Shown here: positions 33,182 through 42,422 of the stretch, in pieces | Numbering within the stretch: position 1 is the stretch's first letter | Layout of the letters: every line of letters begins with the position of its first letter | From: Novosphingobium sp. SG919 | GTDB taxonomy: Bacteria > Pseudomonadota > Alphaproteobacteria > Sphingomonadales > Sphingomonadaceae | Direction of reading: 5' to 3' | Length of the DNA: 64,000 nt | NCBI RefSeq assembly: GCF_012932495.1 | Contig: NZ_JABCNG010000001.1 | Location: 930,001-994,000 of the forward strand | The notes under the pieces: model-generated | The model's database searches: none | What the model was told of the DNA's origin: nothing | What the model saw: the letters and a program-made list of their open reading frames with translations, nothing else | Position numbers and translations under genes: made by a program

Positions 33182-36064
33182 TTAGGCGCCGAAGGTGCGT
33201 TGCCACCAGCCGCGGCGGGGGGCGTTGCCGTCTTCGCCTTCGCCTTCGCTTTCCGCGTCACCGGCGGGTGCCGGGGCGGTGGCGCTGGGCTCGGCCGCTT
33301 CGGGCTGGGCCAGAGCAGCAGCCGGCGCAGGTTCGGTGGTCGCTTCGGCCGGGGCTTCGACGACCTTCTTCTTGCGCACGCGCTTGGGCTTTGCCGGGGC
33401 TTCCTGGGCCGGGGCTTCCTGGGCGGGAGCTTCAACAACGGGCGCAGGTTCTGCGGTCACTTCGGCCGGGGCTTCGGCGACCTTCTTCTTGCGCACGCGC
33501 TTGGGCTTTGCAGGGGCTTCCTGGGCCGGGGCTTCCTCGGCGGGAGCTTCGGCAACCGGCGCAGGTTCGGCGGTCACTTCGGCCGGGGCCTCGGCAACCT
33601 TCTTCTTGCGCACGCGCTTGGGCTTTGCAGGGGGTTCCTGGGCCGGGGCTTCAGGGGCCACGGCTTCGGTCGCCGGGGCTTCTGCGGCGGCCAGGGCCGC
33701 AGCAGCCGGTTCGGTCGCGGTGTCCTCGGCCACGGGGGCCGGGGTTTCCTCGCCGGCCGCATCGGCCTGGGCTTCTTCACCCTGCACGTCGGCAGCGTCG
33801 TCACGCTGGCCACCGCGACGGCGACGGCTGCGGCGGCGGCGCTTGCGCGGGCCACGGTCGGCGTCGTCGTCAGCGTGGGCTTCGCCCGCGGTGTCTTCGG
33901 TGCTGTCGGCGTCTGCTTCGGCTTCGGCGCCATCGGCAGCGATGGCCGTTTCGTCGGCTTCGCCTTCGCCTTCATAGGCTTCGCCTTCGCCGTCTTCACC
34001 CGCTTCGCCGTTCACACCGTCTTCGCGGCGATCGCGGTTACGGCCACGCCGGCGCTTGCGGCGCTTGCGACGACCACCGCCTTCGCCTTCACCTTCGCCA
34101 CGGCTTTCACGCCGTTCCTCGCGCTCGCGGCGTTCCTCGACGACTTCTTCTTCCTCGTCGTCATAGGAATCCTCGATCTCATCGTCTTCTTCGGGTTCGA
34201 CGATGGGTTCGAAGCGGGGCACGAATTCCGGCTTGGGCCCGCGCGAGGCAACGCGCATCTTGGCGCCTTCGTTCTCGCCTTCGGGGATCACTTCCACGGT
34301 CACGCCATAGCGCAGTTCGATCTCGGCAAGATCGGCGCGCTTGGTGTTGAGCACGTAGATCGCCGCTTCCTGGCTGGCATAGAGCGTGATGACGTTGCCC
34401 TTGCCCTTGGCGGCTTCGTCTTCGATCATGCGCAGCGCCGAAAGGCCGGCGGACGAGGCGGTGCGGACTAGGCCCGAACCATCGCAGTGCGGACAGGCGC
34501 GCGTCGTGGCTTCGAGTACGCCGGTGCGCAGGCGCTGGCGGCTCATTTCCATGAGGCCAAAGCCCGAGATGCGGCCCACCTGGATGCGGGCGCGGTCATC
34601 CTTGAGGGCGTCCTTCATCGCCTTCTCGACCTTGCGGATGTTCGATCCGTATTCCATGTCGATGAAGTCGATCACGACCAGGCCGGCCATGTCGCGCAGG
34701 CGCAGCTGGCGGGCGATTTCGCGCGCGGCTTCCAGGTTGGTGGCCACGGCGGTCTGCTCGATGCCGTGTTCCTTGGTGGAGCGGCCCGAGTTGATGTCGA
34801 TCGAGACGAGAGCCTCGGTCGGGTTGATTACCAGGTAGCCGCCCGACTTGAGCTGCACCACTGGATCGTACATCGCCGAAAGCTGGTCTTCGGCGCCATA
34901 GCGCTGGAACAGCGGCACGGGATCGGCATACTGGCGCACCCGCTTGGCGTGGCTGGGCATCAGCAGCTTCATGAAGTCCTTGGCGGCGCGATAGCCCGCT
35001 TCGCCTTCGACGACCACTTCCTCGATGTCGCGGTTATAGATGTCGCGGATCGCGCGCTTGATCAGGTCGCTGTCGGAATGGATCAGCGCCGGGGCCGACG
35101 AGCGCATGGTGCGTTCGCGGATCTCGTCCCACAGGCGGGCGAGATAGTCGAAATCGCGCTTGATCTCGGGCTTGGTGCGCTGCAGGCCGGCGGTGCGGAC
35201 GATGCAGCTCATCGAGCGGGGCAGTTCCATGTCGGCGATGATCTGCTTCAACCGCTTGCGATCTGAAGCCGAACTGATCTTGCGGCTGATGCCGCCACCG
35301 TGGCTGGAATTGGGCATGAGCACGCAATAGCGGCCCGCGAGGCTGAGATAGGTGGTCAGCGCAGCGCCCTTGTTGCCGCGCTCTTCCTTGACGACCTGGA
35401 CGAGCAGCACCTGGCGGCGCTGGATCACGTCCTGGATCTTGTAGCGGCGGCGCAGGGCCATGCGCTTGGCGCGCAGTTCTTCCGCTTCCTTGCTCTGGCC
35501 GCGGCCCTGGCGGCGCGGACGGCGCTGGCGGCGGCCGCCTTCACCGTTGGATTCTTCCGCTTCGCCATCGGCGGCGTCTTCGCCTTCGTGGTCAAAGCCG
35601 TTTTCGACCACGCCACCTTCGATCGTGGCGACCTGGTCCTTTTCCGAAGTGTCGACCTCGGTCACGCCCCGGCCGTCTTGATAACCGCCGTCTTCATAAC
35701 CGCCGTCGTCGTAACCGCCTTCGTAATCCTCGTCGTCACCGTCTTCGGCGGCGCGCAGGGCGGCTTCTTCCTCGGCGTGGGCGGCTTCTTCAGCCAGCAG
35801 CGCCTCGCGGTCTTCCTTGGGGATCTGGTAATAATCCGGGTGGATCTCGCTGAACGCGAGGAAACCGTGACGGTTGCCCCCGAAATCGACGAAGGCCGCC
35901 TGGAGCGAAGGCTCTACGCGGGTAACCTTGGCGAGGTAGATATTGCCCTTGATCTGCTTGTGATCAGCAGATTCAAAGTCGAATTCTTCAATACGATTGC
36001 CCTTGAGCACAGCCACCCGGGTTTCTTCCTGGTGGCGCGCATCGATCAGCATGCGCGTGGTCAT
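33182..36064 (-). CDS. rne: Ribonuclease E
   Basis: This is a 960-residue endoribonuclease and degradosome scaffold. The N-terminal half has the S1 region (KGNIYLAKVTRVEPSLQAAFVDFG) interrupted by a long acidic, Tyr/Gly-rich insertion (about 85-215). The DNase-I-like catalytic core follows with ALVSIDINSGRST and LVVIDFIDMEY (metal-binding Asp residues), and the Zn-link is ACPHCDGSG. The C-terminal half is disordered: acidic and Arg-rich patches, then three 39-residue AKPKRVRKKKV-type repeats, ending in RRGWWQRTF, like the GWW motif that binds PNPase in Caulobacter RNase E. ATG 36064 follows GGAGAC. The longer in-frame extension lacks family similarity. Confidence 0.96.
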   Translation of the reverse strand: MTTRMLIDARHQEETRVAVLKGNRIEEFDFESADHKQIKGNIYLAKVTRVEPSLQAAFVDFGGNRHGFLAFSEIHPDYYQIPKEDREALLAEEAAHAEEEAALRAAEDGDDEDYEGGYDDGGYEDGGYQDGRGVTEVDTSEKDQVATIEGGVVENGFDHEGEDAADGEAEESNGEGGRRQRRPRRQGRGQSKEAEELRAKRMALRRRYKIQDVIQRRQVLLVQVVKEERGNKGAALTTYLSLAGRYCVLMPNSSHGGGISRKISSASDRKRLKQIIADMELPRSMSCIVRTAGLQRTKPEIKRDFDYLARLWDEIRERTMRSSAPALIHSDSDLIKRAIRDIYNRDIEEVVVEGEAGYRAAKDFMKLLMPSHAKRVRQYADPVPLFQRYGAEDQLSAMYDPVVQLKSGGYLVINPTEALVSIDINSGRSTKEHGIEQTAVATNLEAAREIARQLRLRDMAGLVVIDFIDMEYGSNIRKVEKAMKDALKDDRARIQVGRISGFGLMEMSRQRLRTGVLEATTRACPHCDGSGLVRTASSAGLSALRMIEDEAAKGKGNVITLYASQEAAIYVLNTKRADLAEIELRYGVTVEVIPEGENEGAKMRVASRGPKPEFVPRFEPIVEPEEDDEIEDSYDDEEEEVVEERREREERRESRGEGEGEGGGRRKRRKRRRGRNRDRREDGVNGEAGEDGEGEAYEGEGEADETAIAADGAEAEADADSTEDTAGEAHADDDADRGPRKRRRRSRRRRGGQRDDAADVQGEEAQADAAGEETPAPVAEDTATEPAAAALAAAEAPATEAVAPEAPAQEPPAKPKRVRKKKVAEAPAEVTAEPAPVAEAPAEEAPAQEAPAKPKRVRKKKVAEAPAEVTAEPAPVVEAPAQEAPAQEAPAKPKRVRKKKVVEAPAEATTEPAPAAALAQPEAAEPSATAPAPAGDAESEGEGEDGNAPRRGWWQRTFGA
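33345..33655 (-). repeat. Tandem 117-bp coding repeats in the RNase E tail
   Basis: The motif ACCTTCTTCTTGCGCACGCG (plus strand) starts at 33363, 33480 and 33597, exactly 117 bp apart. It encodes the basic KPKRVRKKKV box in each unit, separated by Ala/Pro/Glu-rich spacer. The outer copies are partial or diverged. The basic boxes are likely RNA-binding; the near identity suggests recent duplication. Confidence 0.85.
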
Positions 36065-36778
36065 TCCGTTGTCTCCAGCCGCGCGGCCACGGGGCAGGGC
36101 CCGGGTGAATGGCGCGGTTTCTTGTAGTGAGGCAAAGGCCTGGCGTGCGCCCCTTGTCCTTTTGAAAAAGGAAGCTGGGCCAGTGGCGCTTTGCAAATGC
36201 GGGTTTGCCGGATCGGAGCATGGACAGGTTGCCCTGCGGCATGGCGCCGCAATGCAGGGGGCCATGGTGCTCGCCGCCCGGCGGCGGTTGGTGTGCGTCT
36301 GCGGTGGCAAAGACGTGCAACGAATGCCCCGCGCGGGGGCCCCGGTCTGCAAAATTGTCTGCAAAAGTACCGGGATATTCGTGCGTGCCGGCATCCGTCC
36401 AAAACGCAAAGGCCCCGGTGGGGCGCTTTGGCTGGAACGGTACGCGGCTCTTCATCACGGCATCAACCTCAAGCGCGGGCGAGGGTGGCGTCCTGCCTTG
36501 TCCCTTCTGCCCGCCAGGACCAAGCCCGACCCCTTCCATCCCCTGCCATTGGCGCGTGTGCCGTGGGCGTTGCGGCCGGGCGCACCATGCGGGCGCAGCG
36601 ACAACGCGGCGGGAAAGGCAGTTGGTCGAACTGCTCCGTTAGATGGGTGCTAGCACCCCAATCGCAAAGCAGCAATTAAAACCGTGTCCCGAAACGCTCC
36701 GTCATCATGCGGATAGGCATTTGCCCCGGTTTTTGCGCTGGACCAGCCGGCCTGCGGCGCGGCATAGGCATCTGCAAT
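36065..36778. other. 714-bp region between rne and the amidase gene; probable long rne leader
   Basis: No gene is supported here; the open frames present are short and lack recognisable domains. A possible minus-strand promoter is TTGGAC (complement of 36397-36402) with AATATC (complement of 36374-36379), spacing 17 bp, which would give an rne leader of about 300 nt. Inside it are a small hairpin, TCCTTT-TGAA-AAAGGA (36157-36172), and a repeated TCTGCAAAA (36346 and 36358). A 14-bp palindrome, GGGTGCTAGCACCC (36645-36658), lies nearer the amidase gene. The promoter call is weak. Confidence 0.4.
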
Positions 36779-37687
36779 ATGGTTAAACCTTGGCCGATAC
36801 CTGCGCGCACGCTGGCAATTGCCGCGCTGTTTGTCGTGCCGCTGCTGGTTCTGCTGGTGTGGGCGCGGGTGGTGCTGGGCATCGGGCCGGGCGCGGGCGC
36901 AAGGGTGCCGGCCTATGTCGTGCGCCTGGCGCTGCCCGACGGCACGCGCGCCGTCGATCTGCCGCCGGTGCTGGGCCCGGCCGATGCCAGCCGCCCGCTG
37001 GTGGTGATTGATGCCGGCCATGGCGGGCACGATCCGGGCGCCAGCGGCGAGGGATCCTTGCGCGAAAAGCAGTTGACCCTGGCGCTGGCGCTGGCGCTGC
37101 GCGATGCATTGCTGGCGCAGGGGCATGTGCGCGTGGCCCTGACCCGCAGCGACGATCGCTTCCTGGCGCTGGACGAGCGTTCGGGCATTGCGCGGCGCCT
37201 GCATGCCGACCTGTTCCTGTCGATCCATGCAGATTCCGCGCCGAGCGCCGATGCCGGCGGGGCAACGGTCTATACCCTGTCCGATCGCGGCTCGGATGCG
37301 GTCGCCGATGCCCTGGCGCAGCGCGAAAACCGTGCGGATACGATCAACGGCGTTAACCTTGCCGGCCAGTCGGGCACAGTTTCCTCCATTCTGGTCGATC
37401 TTTCCCGGCGCGCGATGCGCGGTCGCTCGCTGCGCCTGGCCGATCTGATCCTGCGCGAAGGGCAGGGCGCCGTTCGCTTCCATGTCGATCCGCGCCGTGA
37501 GGCCGCGTTCGTGGTGCTCAAGTCGCTCGATCTGCCATCGGCGCTGCTGGAGGCTGGCTATATCAGCAACGCGGCCGATGCGCGTGCGATGACCGACAAG
37601 GCCTGGCGCAACGGCTTTGCCCATGCCGTTGCGCGCGCCATTGCCATTTTCCTGGCCGAGCAGGAAAGCCGCCCCCTGGGCGCATGA
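36779..37687 (+). CDS. N-acetylmuramoyl-L-alanine amidase (AmiA/B/C type)
   Basis: This is a 302-residue zinc amidase that cleaves the amide between MurNAc and the stem peptide. An N-terminal membrane anchor or signal (about 9-30) precedes the amidase_3 domain. Zinc/catalytic residues show in VVIDAGHGGHDPGA (His), the downstream SLREKQLTLAL (Glu), LFLSIHADSA (His) and ALLEAGYISN (Glu). No LysM or AMIN domain is present. ATG 36779 (MVKPWPIP) is used; the frame continues upstream without family similarity. The PBP1A gene follows after 74 bp, so the pair probably acts together in wall growth and daughter-cell separation. Confidence 0.93.
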   Translation: MVKPWPIPARTLAIAALFVVPLLVLLVWARVVLGIGPGAGARVPAYVVRLALPDGTRAVDLPPVLGPADASRPLVVIDAGHGGHDPGASGEGSLREKQLTLALALALRDALLAQGHVRVALTRSDDRFLALDERSGIARRLHADLFLSIHADSAPSADAGGATVYTLSDRGSDAVADALAQRENRADTINGVNLAGQSGTVSSILVDLSRRAMRGRSLRLADLILREGQGAVRFHVDPRREAAFVVLKSLDLPSALLEAGYISNAADARAMTDKAWRNGFAHAVARAIAIFLAEQESRPLGA

Positions 37688-37761
37688 CGGGCGCCTGACC
37701 GACGCGCGCTCAACATAGGCACTGGTGCGCGCGCAAACCCCCGTGCTAGAGCGCGGCCACG

Positions 37762-40332
37762 ATGGCCGACGACTTGCCCCCGATCATTGCGCGCGGCGAT
37801 GCGCCCGAACCTGACCGCAATCCCGACGGTGATCCCGAACGGCGGCGCTTTCGCATAAGGCGGGGGGGCAATCTGTGGGGCCGGGCCAAGGGCCTATGGC
37901 AGCGTTCCAAATGGGTGCGCCGTGCCGGCTGGCTGGTGCTGGTGCTGCTGATCCTGCGCGGGCTGCTGTGGGTGACGGTGGAGCGCACGCTGCCATCGGC
38001 CGATACGCTGCTGACCTATCAACCGCCGCTGCCGACCATGGTGCGCGGCGCGGATGGGCAGATCGTGTCGAGTTATGCGCGCGAGCGGCGCGTGCAATTG
38101 CGCTTCGTGGATTTCCCGCCGCAGCTGATCAACGCATTCCTTTCGGCCGAGGACAAGACGTTCTGGAGCCATGGCGGCGTGGACCTGACCGGCCTTGCCG
38201 GTGCGGTGGTGGACTATGCCACCAAGCTGGGTTCGGGCGAGCGCGCGCGGGGCGGTTCTACCATCACCCAGCAGGTTGCCAAGAACATCCTGATCGGCAA
38301 CGAATATTCGGTCACGCGCAAGCTCAAGGAAATGCTCCTGGCGCGGCGCATCGAAAGCGTCTTGACCAAGCAGCAGATCCTGGAGCTGTACCTCAACGAA
38401 ATTCCCCTCGGCCGCCAGAGCTTTGGCGTGCAGGCGGCGGCGCGCGCCTATTTCGACAAGGACGTGGGCGACCTGGCTTTGCACGAAGCCGCTTTCCTGG
38501 CGATCCTGCCCAAGGCGCCCGAAACCTATAGCCGGGCCAAGTTCGCCGAAAAGGCCATCACCCGCCGCAACTGGGTTTTGGACCAGATGGCCAAGAACGG
38601 CTGGGCCAGCGCGGCCGATGTGGCCCAGGCCAAGGCACAGCCGCTCGGCCTGGTGCCGCGCCGCACCGAAAACTACACCGCCGACGCGGGCTATTTCCTG
38701 GAGGAAGTGCGCCGCCAGTTGATCGACCAGTTCGGCGAGCAGGCCAAGGACGGGCCCAACAGCGTCTATGCCGGCGGCCTGTGGGTGCGCACCTCGCTGG
38801 ACCAGCAATTGCAGACCGCGGCCCAGGATGCGTTGCGCGCCGGGCTGCTGCGCTATGCCGCCGGGCGCGCCTGGCATGGGCCGATCGCGCATATCGACAT
38901 GGATGATGGCAACTGGCAGGCGCAGTTGATCAACAGCAACCTGTCGATCCGCTATCTCGACTGGCGGGTGGCGGTGCTGGTTTCGCGGCGCGGCAGCAGC
39001 GGGCAGGTGGGCTTTGCCGATGGGCAGACCGGCACGCTCTATGGCGTGCCCGACGCGATGAAAGTGGGCGACGTGATCACCGTGGCCCCGGCCGGCAATG
39101 GCATCTGGGCGGTGCGCGTGGTGCCCGAAGTTTCGGGCGGCATGGTGGTGGAAGACCCGCAGAGCAGCCGCATCCTGGCGATGCAGGGCGGGTTCGATGC
39201 GCGGCTCGGTTCATTCAACCGCGCCACCCAGGCGCAGCGCCAGCCTGGCTCCACGATCAAGCCGTTCGTCTATGCCACGGCGCTCGACAACGGGATGACA
39301 CCGGCCTCGATGGTCGTCGATGGCACGTTCTGCGTCTATCAGGGGGCTGCGCTGGGGCAGAAGTGCTTCCGCAACTTCGGCAACGAGGGCGGATCGGGCA
39401 GCCACACCATGCGCTGGGGGCTTGAGCAATCGCGCAACCTGATGACGGTGCGCGTGGCCAACGACACCGGCATGGACAAAGTGGTGCGCACGATCAAGGC
39501 CGTGGGTATCGGCGATTACCAGCCGTACCTTTCCATGGCGCTGGGCGCGGGCGACACCACGGTGACGCGCATGGTCAACGCCTATGCCACGCTGGCCAAC
39601 CACGGCCGGCAGCGCGACGCGACGCTGATCGACTATGTCCAGGATCGCAACGGCAAGGTGATCTGGCGCGCCGACAACCGCGCGTGCACGGGATGCAACC
39701 TGCCCCGCTGGGATGGCACGGCGATGCCGCGGCTGCGCGCCGCGGGCAAGCAGGTGCTCGACCCGCGCACGGCATATCAGGTGGTCCACATGCTGGAAGG
39801 CGTGGTGGTGCGCGGCACGGCCGAAACCCTGCACGACCTGGGCCTGCCGCTGTTCGGCAAGACCGGCACCACCAGCGGCCCCACCAACGTGTGGTTCGTG
39901 GGCGGATCGCCCGACATCATCGCGGGCATCTACATGGGCTATGACCAGCCGCGCAGCCTGGGCGGCTATGCCCAGGGCGGGCGAATCGCCGCGCCGATCT
40001 TCAAGCAGTTCGTGCTGGCCACGCGCCCGCGCTGGGCCGACATTCCCTTCACGGCGCCAGCGGGCGTCTCGATGGTCAAGATCGATCGCGTCTCGGGCAA
40101 GCGCGTGTTTGGCGGGACGCCGCAGGACAACGAGCGCAAGGCCTCGATCATCTGGGAAGCGTTCAAGCCCGATACCGAACCGCGCCGCACGGTGCAGCCA
40201 TCGGAAATCACGGCCAAGGAAGCCGTGCTCGATGCCCTGCGCAAGGCGCGAGCGGCGCGCGGGAGCACGACGGCCCCGAACGCCAAGCCGGCGGGCAGCA
40301 ACTTCGTGGAGGACCAAGGGGGCATCTATTGA
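37762..40332 (+). CDS. mrcA: Penicillin-binding protein 1A (bifunctional transglycosylase/transpeptidase)
   Basis: This is an 856-residue class A PBP. A basic cytoplasmic N-terminus and one membrane helix (about 50-72) precede the GT51 domain, with its catalytic glutamate in AEDKTFWSHGG (E130) and the RGGSTITQQVAKN motif. An OB-like linker follows (about 330-440). The transpeptidase domain has SxxK in PGSTIKP (S497, K500), SxN as SRN (S557-N559) and KTG in FGKTGTTSG (K700). The tail (about 820-856) is low complexity. It polymerises and cross-links peptidoglycan at the inner membrane. It lies behind the amidase and 29 bp before the peroxiredoxin gene. Confidence 0.95.
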   Translation: MADDLPPIIARGDAPEPDRNPDGDPERRRFRIRRGGNLWGRAKGLWQRSKWVRRAGWLVLVLLILRGLLWVTVERTLPSADTLLTYQPPLPTMVRGADGQIVSSYARERRVQLRFVDFPPQLINAFLSAEDKTFWSHGGVDLTGLAGAVVDYATKLGSGERARGGSTITQQVAKNILIGNEYSVTRKLKEMLLARRIESVLTKQQILELYLNEIPLGRQSFGVQAAARAYFDKDVGDLALHEAAFLAILPKAPETYSRAKFAEKAITRRNWVLDQMAKNGWASAADVAQAKAQPLGLVPRRTENYTADAGYFLEEVRRQLIDQFGEQAKDGPNSVYAGGLWVRTSLDQQLQTAAQDALRAGLLRYAAGRAWHGPIAHIDMDDGNWQAQLINSNLSIRYLDWRVAVLVSRRGSSGQVGFADGQTGTLYGVPDAMKVGDVITVAPAGNGIWAVRVVPEVSGGMVVEDPQSSRILAMQGGFDARLGSFNRATQAQRQPGSTIKPFVYATALDNGMTPASMVVDGTFCVYQGAALGQKCFRNFGNEGGSGSHTMRWGLEQSRNLMTVRVANDTGMDKVVRTIKAVGIGDYQPYLSMALGAGDTTVTRMVNAYATLANHGRQRDATLIDYVQDRNGKVIWRADNRACTGCNLPRWDGTAMPRLRAAGKQVLDPRTAYQVVHMLEGVVVRGTAETLHDLGLPLFGKTGTTSGPTNVWFVGGSPDIIAGIYMGYDQPRSLGGYAQGGRIAAPIFKQFVLATRPRWADIPFTAPAGVSMVKIDRVSGKRVFGGTPQDNERKASIIWEAFKPDTEPRRTVQPSEITAKEAVLDALRKARAARGSTTAPNAKPAGSNFVEDQGGIY

Positions 40333-40361
40333 CGCGTGCTGCGCTGTGCTAGGCATGGCTC

Positions 40362-40919
40362 ATGAACACGCGCTCCCCTCTTGCCGCGTTGGCGGCCTTC
40401 GCCCTTTCCCTCACCCCCATGGCCGCGGCAAATGCCGCGTTGCCGCAAGGCGCCCGCGCGCCAGATTTCACCGCGGCCGGTGCACTGGGCGGCAAGCCGT
40501 TCAGCTTCAACCTGAAAAAGGCTCTGAAGCGCGGCCCCGTGGTGCTCTATTTCTATCCCAAGGCGTTTACCCAGGGCTGCACGCTGGAAGCCCACGCCTT
40601 TGCCGACGCCACCGCCGATTTCGCCAAGGCTGGCGCCACCGTGATCGGGATGTCGAACGACGATGTCGCCACGCTGACGCGCTTTTCGACCGAGGAATGC
40701 CGCAACAAGTTTGCCGTCGCCGCCGCCAGCCCGGCCGTGGTCAAGGCCTATGACGTCGATCTCCAGCAGGGTGGCAAGTCCACCGGGCTGACCACGCGCA
40801 CCAGCTATGTCATCGCGCCCGATGGCCGGATCACCCTGGTCCATTCCGACATGGACTATCGCGATCACGTCAAGCTCACGCTCGCCGCGGTGCAGGCGAT
40901 TCGACACAAGCACGGTTGA
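40362..40919 (+). CDS. Secreted peroxiredoxin (BCP/PrxQ-like)
   Basis: This 185-residue thioredoxin-fold peroxidase starts with a signal peptide (about 1-26, AAFALSLTPMAAANA), so it probably works in the periplasm. The peroxidatic cysteine is C73 in KAFTQGCTLEAHAF, where the usual TPGCT reads TQGCT. A second cysteine, C113 in EECRNKF, may be the resolving one, though its position differs from classical PrxQ (five residues after). GMSNDD and SYVIAPDGRI are family features. It should reduce peroxides with electrons from a periplasmic thiol partner not seen here. It follows PBP1A closely and may be cotranscribed. Confidence 0.92.
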   Translation: MNTRSPLAALAAFALSLTPMAAANAALPQGARAPDFTAAGALGGKPFSFNLKKALKRGPVVLYFYPKAFTQGCTLEAHAFADATADFAKAGATVIGMSNDDVATLTRFSTEECRNKFAVAAASPAVVKAYDVDLQQGGKSTGLTTRTSYVIAPDGRITLVHSDMDYRDHVKLTLAAVQAIRHKHG

Positions 40920-40933
40920 TCGCGCCGGCCGCT

Positions 40934-40964
40934 GCCCGTCCGGGAAGGCGCTTTCCGGGCGGGC
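40934..40964 (+). terminator. Terminator-like hairpin after the peroxiredoxin gene
   Basis: A 13-bp stem with two G-U wobbles (40934-40946 with 40952-40964, 5-nt loop) lies 15 bp past the stop. It has no T tract, so it may act with other factors or only protect the transcript 3' end. Confidence 0.45.
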
Positions 40965-41056
40965 GGGCCAGTCTGCGTCATTACAAGGCGGGCACACCTT
41001 TACAAACGGCCCCGCTTCGCTAAGCGGCCAGTTCGTTTGTATGGAGTAAGACCGTC

Positions 41057-42184
41057 ATGCGTGCCGAAGGGCAGGCTCATATCGACCGCATCGAGGCAGC
41101 GCTGGCGCTGGTGCGCAAGTTCCTCGACTGGGACCGCGCCGTGCGCCGGCTCGACGAACTCAACGCGCGCGTCGAAGATCCCAAGCTGTGGGACAACCCG
41201 AAGAACGCCGAAGCCGTCATGCGCGAGCGCCGGCGGCTGGAAGCCTCGATCGGCACGGTCAACCAGATCGGCCGGGAAATGGCCGACGCCATCGAATTCG
41301 TCGAACTGGGCGAAGTGGAAGGCGACGATGCCACGATCGCCGAGGGGCTGGCCACGCTGGCCGCCCTGGCTGAGCGCGCCGATGCCGACAAGGTGCAGGC
41401 GCTGCTGGCGGGCGAAGCCGATGCCAACAATGCCTATCTTGAAGTGCACGCCGGCGCTGGCGGCACCGAAAGCCAGGACTGGGCGGAAATGCTGCAGCGC
41501 ATGTACACGCGCTGGGCCGAACGCCATGGCTACAAGGTGGACCTGGTGGATTACCACGCGGGCGAAGCGGCCGGGATCAAGAGCGCCACGCTGCTGATCA
41601 AGGGCGAGAACGCCTATGGCTATGCCAAGACGGAAAGCGGCGTGCACCGCCTGGTGCGCATCAGCCCCTACGACAGCTCTGCCCGCCGCCACACGTCGTT
41701 TTCGTCGGTCTGGGTCTATCCCGAAATCGATGACAACATCGAGGTGGAAATCAACCCGGCCGACCTCAAGATCGATACCTATCGCGCTTCGGGCGCGGGC
41801 GGGCAGCACGTCAACACCACGGACTCGGCAGTGCGTATTACCCACGTGCCCACCGGGATCATCGTGGCCAGCCAGAACGACCGCAGCCAGCACAAGAACC
41901 GCGCCACCGCGATGAACATGCTGAAAGCGCGGATCTATGAAGCCGAACTGGCCAAGCGCGAAGCGGCCGCTTCGGGCGAATACGCCGCCAAGACCGAGAT
42001 CGGCTGGGGGCACCAGATCCGTTCCTATGTCCTGCAGCCCTATCAGCAGGTCAAGGATCTGCGCACGGGCGTGGTCAGCACCAATCCCACCGACGTCCTC
42101 GATGGGGCGCTCGATCCGTTCATGGCTGCGGCCCTTTCGCAGCGCGTGACGGGTGAAAAGGTCGCCGTGGAAGACGACGATTGA
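41057..42184 (+). CDS. prfB: Peptide chain release factor 2
   Basis: This 375-residue RF2 recognises UGA/UAA and triggers peptide release on the ribosome. The universal GGQ is at residues 248-250 in GAGGQHVNTTDSAVR. The codon-recognition region contains HRLVRISPYDSS (SPF-type loop, here SPY). The N-terminal coiled-coil domain (about 1-100) is complete. The region where E. coli prfB has its programmed +1 frameshift (KFLDWD here, near residue 24) reads straight through with no in-frame UGA, so autoregulation by frameshifting is absent. GGAG at 41043-41046 supports ATG 41057. It appears monocistronic. Confidence 0.96.
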   Translation: MRAEGQAHIDRIEAALALVRKFLDWDRAVRRLDELNARVEDPKLWDNPKNAEAVMRERRRLEASIGTVNQIGREMADAIEFVELGEVEGDDATIAEGLATLAALAERADADKVQALLAGEADANNAYLEVHAGAGGTESQDWAEMLQRMYTRWAERHGYKVDLVDYHAGEAAGIKSATLLIKGENAYGYAKTESGVHRLVRISPYDSSARRHTSFSSVWVYPEIDDNIEVEINPADLKIDTYRASGAGGQHVNTTDSAVRITHVPTGIIVASQNDRSQHKNRATAMNMLKARIYEAELAKREAAASGEYAAKTEIGWGHQIRSYVLQPYQQVKDLRTGVVSTNPTDVLDGALDPFMAAALSQRVTGEKVAVEDDD

Positions 42185-42422
42185 TGGTTTGCCACCGGTT
42201 CGGAGCGGGTTTTTGATGGGCGGCAGGCCCATTTCGGCGCGCTGAACCGTCAAAACCGCCACACCGGACTTTCGCTTGGCCGCGTTTCGCCGTAAGCCAA
42301 AGCATTCGGGTTTTCATGTCCGGTACGCCAGGCCGGGCACGGACGATCGACAAGGGAACGATCGGCCCGTGCTCGGGGCAAGCCGGCAAATGTCACGCGC
42401 CTGAGCGCGTCGAGGGAATGAT
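42185..42422. other. Intergenic region with an imperfect inverted repeat
   Basis: No gene is seen. An imperfect inverted repeat pairs 42333-42342 with 42367-42376 around a nested CGATCG pair, ending 47 bp before the next start. It could be an operator or leader hairpin. A small ATGGGC-GGCAG-GCCCAT hairpin near 42216 follows prfB, without a clear T tract. Confidence 0.35.

Noticed and set aside
36645..36658. 14-bp palindrome GGGTGCTAGCACCC upstream of the amidase gene as an operator.
   Set aside because: It is a single copy with no matching partner site and no recognised family, so I list it only within the intergenic description.
36061..36679. Open frames in the rne upstream gap (for example 36191-36679) as small genes.
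   Set aside because: They have several overlapping alternatives in other frames, no ribosome-binding site at good spacing and no recognisable protein features.
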